Shown here piece after piece: positions 57,627-64,000 of a DNA stretch of 64,000 bases. The stretch spans positions 1,178,001 to 1,242,000 of the forward strand of contig NZ_CP128362.1 of NCBI RefSeq assembly GCF_034274695.1, read 5' to 3'. This DNA comes from Chitinophaga sp. LS1 (GTDB lineage Bacteria > Bacteroidota > Bacteroidia > Chitinophagales > Chitinophagaceae). Numbering within the stretch: position 1 is the stretch's first letter; each line of letters begins with the position of its first letter. A model generated the notes under the pieces. That model saw only the letters and a list, made by a program, of their open reading frames with translations. It was not told the origin of the DNA and made no database searches. A program made the position numbers and the translations under genes.

Positions 57627-57863
57627 TTATTGCTTTTCATCTAAAGGCCGCTGTTGAATGTTCGCCCTATAAATATATCCTCTATCTATATCATAAGGAA
57701 ATGAGGACGTATCGATTTTGATAAATTCAACCGCCTTTGAGAATTCATTCAGTGAGGCATTATTTACTAAAAACACTGGGTCATTAATTTGCAACACCCT
57801 GATTGGAAACGTAAATACCGGATAATTACGCGTTTTTTCAAGTTCTGAATAGAATGCAATCAA
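57627..57863 (-). CDS. Short hypothetical protein or immunity fragment (78 residues)
   Basis: MIAFYSELEKTRNYPVFTF leads to RVLQINDPVFLVNNASLNEF and ends IYRANIQQRPLDEKQ. There is no signal peptide. It is followed by a locus-type hairpin, as immunity genes here are. It may be the 3' end of a longer immunity gene. Function unknown. Confidence 0.45.
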   Translation of the reverse strand: MIAFYSELEKTRNYPVFTFPIRVLQINDPVFLVNNASLNEFSKAVEFIKIDTSSFPYDIDRGYIYRANIQQRPLDEKQ

Positions 57864-57978
57864 TTTTTAATTAGCTTGCAAGTTCTGTTCAAAGTCCTAT
57901 ATGCTTTGCCAAAGGTGCCTGGATTTAGGGAATTTGGTCGCATAATTATTACCTAAGTATTGTAATCAAGGAATTATA

Positions 57979-58020
57979 CTAAAATCCGGATGGCAAATGA
58001 TCCTTGTATAATTTATTACC
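57979..58020 (-). pseudogene. Trace of an immunity-family C-terminus
   Basis: The minus strand reads NYTRIICHPDF, against NYTKIISHPEF at the end of the intact copies (8 of 11 identical). Nothing else of the gene is left. Could be chance, but position and orientation fit. Confidence 0.4.
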
Positions 58021-58043
58021 CGTGGTTTGTTCCCAATAATAGG

Positions 58044-58074
58044 AATGGGATTAGGTGAGTAACCCAATCCCATT
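58044..58074 (-). terminator. Hairpin after the small membrane immunity gene
   Basis: AATGGGATT (58044-58052) pairs with AATCCCATT (58066-58074), about 20 bp after the stop at 58095. Confidence 0.6.
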
Positions 58075-58094
58075 GCATTAATTTGTATTAGTCT

Positions 58095-58391
58095 TTAAAG
58101 CAGATTAAACTTTCCCGTATTCGTAAAGATTATAAAGTATGTTATGACCAATATTAAAATAGAAAACCATTTCAACTTTTTATTATTTATAAAAAAAGAT
58201 AAAATAATACCAAGCAAAATCAAAAAAAAACCCCAATACCTATAATAGTCAATAACTGATAGCATATCATACACCTCATGTGGGGTGGCTCCATCAAAAA
58301 ACTTTGAGTATTTAGTATAGTGATAACAAAAACTACTCAAAAAAAACAGCCCAATTAACAAGGGTATAAAATTAAATATTTTTCGTATCAT
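58095..58391 (-). CDS. Small membrane protein, putative immunity (intact copy)
   Basis: 98 residues from ATG 58391 (MIRKIFNFIPLLIGLFFLSS); an ATG at 58418 adds nine residues that belong to the end of the preceding toxin tip. Three hydrophobic helices: PLLIGLFFLSSFCYHY, FFLILLGIILSFFI and FSILILVITYFIIF. It is the uninterrupted twin of the plus-strand gene split by the 909-bp IS. The toxin upstream is reduced to its last ~27 codons. Confidence 0.72.
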   Translation of the reverse strand: MIRKIFNFIPLLIGLFFLSSFCYHYTKYSKFFDGATPHEVYDMLSVIDYYRYWGFFLILLGIILSFFINNKKLKWFSILILVITYFIIFTNTGKFNLL

Positions 58392-58392
58392 A

Positions 58393-58522
58393 TTATTTAT
58401 TCCAATTTGAGAAATCATAAATCTTATAACTCAACTTATCATTCTTGTCTTGTGAAAAATGAAATATTTTACTATTCGTAGTTTGATTATGGTAAAAATC
58501 TGAATATAAATAATAACGCCTA
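58393..58522 (-). pseudogene. C-terminal remnant of the toxin tip paired with the small membrane protein
   Basis: The minus strand reads RYYLYSDFYHNQTTNSKIFH and ends IYDFSNWNK, as at 48.59-48.68 kb on the plus strand, with few differences. Everything upstream is lost at about 58522. Confidence 0.75.
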
Positions 58523-58673
58523 CTTTAGTGCAAGGGAAAGTATGGGGTTAGTGGAAGCATTACGTTTTTGAGCCATATACCCCCTTATTTTATCTGAACG
58601 AAGGGAGTAAAATGAATACAAAAACTCAATCTTTTCTAGTCTTATTGGAGGGTAGCCAGAGGCAAAAAGGGGA

Positions 58674-58838
58674 TGGTCAACATTTGCCGGAATGACAAAA
58701 GAATGAATTGAAAATTTCTGAGGAGAATAACTGGGAAATATTAAAACGAACCCATAATTATCATATTGAGAAATAAAATATCGGCAAATATTGCCTGGTC
58801 AACATGCTCCGGAATACCTGGTCAACATAAAACGGAAT
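58674..58838. mobile_element. Three IS21-like terminal repeats (remnant)
   Basis: TGGTCAACAT followed by four bases and CGGAAT occurs at 58674-58693, 58796-58815 and 58819-58838. IS21-family elements in Bacteroidota carry several such TGGTCAAyrT...CGGAAT repeats at their ends. No istA/istB genes are present. The surrounding 58523-58876 has no supported gene. Confidence 0.55.
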
Positions 58839-58876
58839 CTATACTAGAGAGTAAATAAGATCATTTAGTTATAAAT

Positions 58877-58914
58877 AGAAAGCGCTTTCAGAATTCCATC
58901 CGAAAGCGCTTTCT
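58877..58914 (-). terminator. Recurrent hairpin after copy F
   Basis: AGAAAGCGCTTTC (58877-58889) pairs with GAAAGCGCTTTCT (58902-58914), 28 bp after the stop of the immunity gene. Confidence 0.85.
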
Positions 58915-58941
58915 AAAAAGCCAATAATAAGAAAATCAATA

Positions 58942-59847
58942 TTAAAACTCTGGATGACTAATAATTTTAGTATAGTTTTGTCTTAAAAATTCTGTCGCCC
59001 ATTTCTCAAAAACAGTATAGTAATGAAGAAATAATTCTGCCACTAATAAAATGAATTTATTACTTCTATCAATCACCTCCTGTGAGTTGGTGACTAAAAA
59101 CAACCCACTTCCCGGTTCATTTACTACAAATGGTTCACTGCGATCAAAATCAACAAACCCATGATGGTTTTCATCTTCCTTTATTTGCACAATTTGACTA
59201 TAAAAAAATGGAAATGTTTTTCTACCAAATGTAAAGGAACTTAAATCAGTATGCAAATTACATTTGATAGTCTTCCCATTAATCTTAAATAATAAATCCG
59301 GGAAAAAATAGCTAACAATATCAGAGAATTGCATGTCATTTCTTTTTTTATCAAAAATGATAGATACGCCTTCAAATAATTCCTTTTCAAACTGTGATGA
59401 TTTCTTGTTTTTTTTAAAATCAGGCAAAGATGAAAATATTAACTCATCCAAATAATTAACAAAATCCTTTCTGATTAGAAAATATGGACAGGGCAAAGAA
59501 TCGGCCGCTAATTGGAATGACGGATATTGATCCTGACGAAAAAATTGAAAATGAGTATTATTGACGTACTTTATGTATTTAAAGTCATACTCAAATAAAT
59601 CTAAATCCTCCAATCTGCAGTAATTGCCGTGTTTTTCCTCCCTTGATCGAGGTCTAATAATATCAAAATTTATAATATTAGTTTTCTCATGCCATTCTAT
59701 AAATTGTTGGAATGAAAAATTAGAATAAAAAAGCTTATTTAACATCCTTGCATACGCTGGTGAACATTGAAAATCTTTTATTAATAATTTTCGATAACCC
59801 AATATATTAGGATTAATAAACTCGGCTATAAAACGTACAAAATTCAT
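58942..59847 (-). CDS. Putative immunity protein, copy F (intact, cognate of the RHS nuclease)
   Basis: 301 residues starting MNFVRFIAEFINPNI. Conserved blocks: QQFIEWHEKTNIINFD, YCRLEDLDLFEYDFKYIKYV, YFLIRKDFVNYLDELIFSSL, EKELFEGVSIIFDKKRNDM, FVVNEPGSGLFLVTNSQEVI and the end NYTKIISHPEF. It is soluble and starts 23 bp after the stop of the RHS toxin, the normal place for an antidote. It is the only copy next to an intact toxin. The family is not known to me; immunity is inferred from position, co-occurrence and repeated duplication. Confidence 0.75.
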   Translation of the reverse strand: MNFVRFIAEFINPNILGYRKLLIKDFQCSPAYARMLNKLFYSNFSFQQFIEWHEKTNIINFDIIRPRSREEKHGNYCRLEDLDLFEYDFKYIKYVNNTHFQFFRQDQYPSFQLAADSLPCPYFLIRKDFVNYLDELIFSSLPDFKKNKKSSQFEKELFEGVSIIFDKKRNDMQFSDIVSYFFPDLLFKINGKTIKCNLHTDLSSFTFGRKTFPFFYSQIVQIKEDENHHGFVDFDRSEPFVVNEPGSGLFLVTNSQEVIDRSNKFILLVAELFLHYYTVFEKWATEFLRQNYTKIISHPEF

Positions 59848-59870
59848 AAATAAAAATAATGAAATTATAA

Positions 59871-62800
59871 TTAAAGCGGTAATAAAAATTCTGGAAGCAA
59901 TCCGGCTCCCCCTACTGGTACTATAATTGGTAGATCAATATCTTTTAGAGGGTTCTTTTTGTCCGCCGGTGAAGTTACAGGAGAAGGTTGTGGTTTCTGT
60001 TGTACCTTCCTTGCATTATAATATATTAACCCTGTTGTAGGATTATCAATATAATAAGTAAACACATAGCTACCGTCTCTTGACCAAAGCTGCCTTCCAT
60101 TATTTATTGGTATTCCCCATGCTTTGTCCGTCCCCTTTCTAAAGGTTCCTCCTCCTAAGAAAGATGTACCGAGATTTAATTCTGCAACATAAGCTTCTAT
60201 TTGAGATTTAGCTTTCAAATAATTAGGATATTTACCTTTCCAAGGATCATAGGATATTGGTTTCAATTCCCAAACCTGATTTAAAAGCCCGTTTACAACA
60301 TCTGGCCTTTTACCACTTGGTAAAGTCAGGCTAGTATACCATTCGATGGGATTTTGCTGGTTGAGATAAGCAGACAAGGCTTCATGTGCTGCCGTACCTA
60401 CTACTGTTGGATTATCTCGTGAACTTGTTCCAGACTGTAAAATACCAGTATCTCCCTCTGGATCATTATACCAAATAGGGTTATCCCGCATTACAGCATA
60501 TGGACTCCAACTAACCTCCGGACGGGGATCCACATTCCACCTTCTACCTAACCCCGGATCATACTCCCAAAATTCCGCTGTATAACTATTCCCCTCTCCC
60601 TTTATTTCATTACTCTTCTCCTGCCCATTAAACCCATATCTATAAGATGACGTAGAATAATCCCTGTCAGGTTGCATCATACCAAACGGATAATAGTCAT
60701 TGGAACTAACTACAAATGCCCCATTTTCAGCTGTTAATTCATCACTTACTGTTGCTACTACATTGCCTAAATTATTGGACAGTTCATATAACTTCTTACC
60801 GCTTGCACCCCAAACTGTACCACTACTGCCAGCGGATACATCCAAATCCGGATTCCAGGAACCTAATCGATTAAAACCAGTCAGTTGTTGCTCTTTCCAA
60901 TATATTGTGGCATCCCCATCCTTATTGCCATAAATTGCCAGTACAACTCCTTTTGCATCCCTCACATACCAGGTTTTATCTACCTGCGTACCATGAGTAT
61001 ATACTTTATAAACACGGTTACCATCTGCATCATATTTGTATTCAATTGTGCTGCCATCTGATTTGATAATCTTTTTAATTTTACCGGTAACAGTCCAGGT
61101 AATATCGGAAATGCCAGCTTGTACATCCTTCACTAAATTCCCTATCTTATCATAACCATAATTATTATCAGACTGGGACTTCACATCGGTGGAATAATCT
61201 GTTGTCGAAATGTCATCTTTTACCTGTGCTAACTGATTATTCAACAGGTAACCGGATGCATCCCTATTATAACCATAGATCAATTTATCCATCGCTGCCT
61301 GCTTACCATTCGCCCCACTACCATTTCTGTTGTAAGTCATTATATTGCCATTTGCATCATAGGTTACATCTTCCTGGTAAGCTGTACCGGCTGTTGATGC
61401 GTCCCATGATGTAGCACCAATTGTCAATGGATGCTGGCGCATAGCCTTCAGGCGGTTCAACTGATCATATCTATAACTGTAACCTACTGTGTTGCCGAAT
61501 TGAGATAATGATACCGTCGCTCGACTCACATTGCCGTTATACAGATTATGCCCTGCTGCGGAAGTACTGTTAGTCTGCCAAGTTAATGGGAAGATACCCA
61601 CATTACCAATCGGTGTATAATCGCCTGTATAATAATCCAGTGTATAGCCAAATACATCAGGGCCTACTACACTATGAATATTATCAGCCAAACCATCCTT
61701 CCCCATATCGTTCTCCGCACCCAGGAATTGACCATTGACAACTTTTGGTTGCCCCTGCAAGGTATAAGCATAGTCAATACCCTGTACTAACAGCTTATTT
61801 CCTAACTCAGTACGAGATAAAGGACCATGCAAATAATAGGAATAATGTGCATCTGTATGTGGGTTTTCAATCTCCCAGCCATCTGTGCTGACTGAATTAA
61901 TACCTGTCACAGCTTTCACCACCCTGTTATCTGCATCATATTCATAACCATAGTAGAACTGATCTGTTTTAGGAATAGAGCTGGTATTCAGATACTGATA
62001 CCGCAGTTTATTTACTTTCCCTGATGCAAGATCATAGTTATATTCTATTTGCTTTGTTTCAAATCCTTCAATCTGTTGCCACATCGTTTTCACATTCCCT
62101 ATCTGATCATAACTATAATAGGTAACCTGCTGTGGTGTAGTACCATCCTGATAAGACCTTGCAGCGATGCGCTTATGGAGGTTCTCCTGCGTATAACCAA
62201 ATCCTTCATACTGTTTATCAAACAGGGTACGCGTAATCTGACCATTCGTACCAGAAGACGCAAATGCAGTCAGAATAGACTGTGGAATAAAAGCAAGACT
62301 ATTATCCAATGTGCTACCATTACTCTTCTCACCCTCTTCAATAACACGATTCTGCTCGTCAAATGTAGAATAACCATGCTTGGCGCCTGACAATTGTTCT
62401 GCATTCTGAGAAGCGACATCCCGCCCCAGATAATCAAACCAGTGTTGCTCTTTACCTCCATCAGGCGAAGCCTGCAACGTAACCCCATTCAATGACTGGT
62501 ATGCATAACTCGTCGCCAGGGTATGCGTCGGATAAATCGGCGTGACCGATGTCTCCGTTATATCTGAGCCTACACTACCCACACCACTCGTTGGCGTATT
62601 ATACTTAAACCAATAAGTTGGTTTCAATGCAACATCACCAGCCGTGCTAATCCCCAGACAAGGATCCGCCGCATTCGCCGCAATCTCTGCCTCCGTCATC
62701 AGCCGGCTATACACACGCATATGTTTTACATAACCCAAATCCTGGGGGTACACCGGCGTACTGCTACCACTGCTTAATGCCCAACCACATTCTCCAGTCG

Positions 62801-64000
62801 TTGCATCAGACACCACCGGGCACTTTACTCCATTTATATAAACATCCCGATTATCATTATCCAAACCATTACCCTGCAACACAATATGCGTCCATTGCCC
62901 TAATGGCAGAATAGCCTGCATATCTGCATCTGTATGATGAGATGATGTCAGATCTACAGCACCACCACTCACTGTCATATCATATATATCCAGGTGTGCA
63001 TAACGACCATCCAAACATACATTCACCAGGTATTTACTACTCCCTGTAGTGGTTACAAACTGCACCGATCCACCATTCGCCTTATACATCCAGAATTCCA
63101 TCGCGCTATTGGTACCTAACGAAATCACGTTGGTTAAAGCCGTCATAGCTGAATCCACACTGGAATTAGTGATCGGACCAGTATAATTACATACCGGATC
63201 TACCAGTATTCTTGCCCGATCAATCTGGGCAAATAAAGATTCATCTACCAGGTGCACACCTTCTGGCGGCACCGTACGCACCAGATTACCCGCCTGATCA
63301 TAGTAATACAATGTATGATGATAGATCTGCTGTTGACCCGTCAGCTTCACCGTCGGCTTTACACTACCGCAATAAGCAATGTACTCCTTACGGAAGATTC
63401 TCTTTACTTCATCTATATATTCATTATACAATACATAACCCGTAGCCGCCGCATCATTTACCTGCTGTACCATACATGCATAGGGATCTTCTGTTACCGT
63501 AGGATAAGCAACCTTATTCAGCAATATTGCACTGATGTCTACATCTATCTTTGCTTTATAATCTACATAATCATCATAAGTCAGCGTAAAGCCCCAACGC
63601 TGGTTCATATAGTTCGTAAATACCTCCCGATAGTTCGCATCACTTACATCAACACTACCACCCATATCCGTATTAAACGCACTGACTGCATCATTATAAT
63701 CCCAGTAATTAGCTTCGCCTTTTGCATACCCATCAAAGAATACCGGCAACTTGATGCTGCTGGTTAGCAAGAACCGGCAGTTTCCACATCCATTCTGCAA
63801 AGTGAGCAACTCGTCTTTTGATAGCGTCATTCCATCACCAAATCGATTTTTCAACCAGGTATAGAATCCATCATTATCCCCAGTCGCAGTGCCGGATGCA
63901 ATTTTTAAAGAAGATACTTTGTTACAGATCGCAAAATTCGTCTTACTGACTATTTTATCTGATGCCTGCATCTGTACATTATAAGGATAAGGTGCATCTA
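59871..64000 (-). CDS. RHS-repeat polymorphic toxin with PD-(D/E)XK-like nuclease tip (5' end outside window)
   Basis: The frame is open at the window edge; 1375 codons are visible (numbered below from the Met at 63971). A LamG/concanavalin-like domain lies near 290-460 (LGQWTHIVLQGNGL, VKHMRVYSRLMTEAEIAAN). RHS/YD repeats follow to about 1170 (YGYEYDADNRVVKAV, YDANGNIMTYNRNG, YKYDADGNRVYKVYTHG). The core ends in an AEFWEYDPGLGRRWNVDP and NPIWYNDPEGD boundary. The ~190-residue tip has HEAL (1196), RPDVV with Asp1224, WELKP with Glu1235-x-Lys1237 and QIEAY, a PD-(D/E)XK nuclease pattern. The tail is Pro-rich. It should be delivered to rivals and cut DNA or RNA; the copy F gene downstream protects the producer. 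Confidence 0.88.
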   Translation of the reverse strand, partial: DAPYPYNVQMQASDKIVSKTNFAICNKVSSLKIASGTATGDNDGFYTWLKNRFGDGMTLSKDELLTLQNGCGNCRFLLTSSIKLPVFFDGYAKGEANYWDYNDAVSAFNTDMGGSVDVSDANYREVFTNYMNQRWGFTLTYDDYVDYKAKIDVDISAILLNKVAYPTVTEDPYACMVQQVNDAAATGYVLYNEYIDEVKRIFRKEYIAYCGSVKPTVKLTGQQQIYHHTLYYYDQAGNLVRTVPPEGVHLVDESLFAQIDRARILVDPVCNYTGPITNSSVDSAMTALTNVISLGTNSAMEFWMYKANGGSVQFVTTTGSSKYLVNVCLDGRYAHLDIYDMTVSGGAVDLTSSHHTDADMQAILPLGQWTHIVLQGNGLDNDNRDVYINGVKCPVVSDATTGECGWALSSGSSTPVYPQDLGYVKHMRVYSRLMTEAEIAANAADPCLGISTAGDVALKPTYWFKYNTPTSGVGSVGSDITETSVTPIYPTHTLATSYAYQSLNGVTLQASPDGGKEQHWFDYLGRDVASQNAEQLSGAKHGYSTFDEQNRVIEEGEKSNGSTLDNSLAFIPQSILTAFASSGTNGQITRTLFDKQYEGFGYTQENLHKRIAARSYQDGTTPQQVTYYSYDQIGNVKTMWQQIEGFETKQIEYNYDLASGKVNKLRYQYLNTSSIPKTDQFYYGYEYDADNRVVKAVTGINSVSTDGWEIENPHTDAHYSYYLHGPLSRTELGNKLLVQGIDYAYTLQGQPKVVNGQFLGAENDMGKDGLADNIHSVVGPDVFGYTLDYYTGDYTPIGNVGIFPLTWQTNSTSAAGHNLYNGNVSRATVSLSQFGNTVGYSYRYDQLNRLKAMRQHPLTIGATSWDASTAGTAYQEDVTYDANGNIMTYNRNGSGANGKQAAMDKLIYGYNRDASGYLLNNQLAQVKDDISTTDYSTDVKSQSDNNYGYDKIGNLVKDVQAGISDITWTVTGKIKKIIKSDGSTIEYKYDADGNRVYKVYTHGTQVDKTWYVRDAKGVVLAIYGNKDGDATIYWKEQQLTGFNRLGSWNPDLDVSAGSSGTVWGASGKKLYELSNNLGNVVATVSDELTAENGAFVVSSNDYYPFGMMQPDRDYSTSSYRYGFNGQEKSNEIKGEGNSYTAEFWEYDPGLGRRWNVDPRPEVSWSPYAVMRDNPIWYNDPEGDTGILQSGTSSRDNPTVVGTAAHEALSAYLNQQNPIEWYTSLTLPSGKRPDVVNGLLNQVWELKPISYDPWKGKYPNYLKAKSQIEAYVAELNLGTSFLGGGTFRKGTDKAWGIPINNGRQLWSRDGSYVFTYYIDNPTTGLIYYNARKVQQKPQPSPVTSPADKKNPLKDIDLPIIVPVGGAGLLPEFLLPL

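Noticed and set aside
59900..63800. Several plus-strand open frames opposite the RHS gene
   Set aside because: They are shadows of a continuous 1366-codon frame with clear RHS repeats.
40360..64000. Prophage or contractile injection cluster
   Set aside because: No capsid, tail, sheath, VgrG, integrase or lysis gene is visible; all recognisable parts are RHS, immunity candidates or IS.

Overview
The window looks like chromosomal DNA of a Bacteroidota bacterium, most probably a Chitinophaga-like member of the Chitinophagaceae. Supporting signs are a SusC/SusD pair behind a FecR/ECF-sigma switch, a type IX secretion (T9SS) type B cargo protein with a PorP/SprF partner, LytTR two-component genes, TAnnTTTG-type -7 promoter boxes, moderate GC content and very large RHS proteins. 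There are no rRNA genes, CRISPR arrays or phage modules. The only tRNA is an initiator tRNA-fMet at 7.8 kb.

Layout, 0-40 kb. 1-3.3 kb (minus) holds a GH42/GH3 glycosidase pair behind an internally deleted TonB-dependent receptor. 3.5-5 kb (plus) holds a U32 tRNA-modification-type protein overlapped by a small ferredoxin. 5-9 kb (minus) has a frameshifted Mug-type DNA glycosylase, a PRISE-type reductase with a Crp/Fnr regulator, the tRNA and an SDR. 9-14.5 kb has an outer-membrane beta-barrel receptor below an AraC regulator with a stop codon in its DNA-binding domain, then an intact SDR-AraC operon on the other strand. 14.9-18.1 kb has a LytTR response regulator and LytS kinase divergent from a secreted HExxH protein. 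19-21 kb holds small unknown genes ending in a nucleotidyltransferase-fold protein. 21-26 kb holds a lone receiver protein and a sensor kinase/OmpR pair divergent from a spondin-domain lipoprotein. 26-31.5 kb is a 1584-residue T9SS cargo with PorP/SprF. 32-40 kb is an ECF sigma / FecR / SusC / SusD / TlpA-thioredoxin cluster in transcription order.

40.3-64 kb is the unusual part: a rearranged RHS polymorphic-toxin locus. A nearly complete RHS protein (59.9 kb to the window end, minus) carries a C-terminal domain with D...ExK residues of a PD-(D/E)XK nuclease and is followed by a ~300-residue putative immunity protein. That immunity family, which I cannot name, occurs six times (three full length, three broken) plus one trace. 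Around these lie displaced RHS core fragments, other C-terminal tips (one with HExxH, one with an A AAA AAC slippery heptamer), other immunity candidates (MORN lipoprotein, DUF2310-like zinc-ribbon protein, small two-helix membrane proteins), recurrent GCCTTCAG-type hairpins, an IS5-like element with a 3-bp target duplication inside an immunity gene, a second IS with a nonsense transposase, and IS4 and IS21-like remnants. One half of the locus is on the plus strand and the other on the minus strand, with near-identical modules facing each other, so inversion is possible.

Many genes here carry single-base indels, often in homopolymers, while others carry clean nonsense codons. The former may partly be assembly errors; the latter look like real decay.
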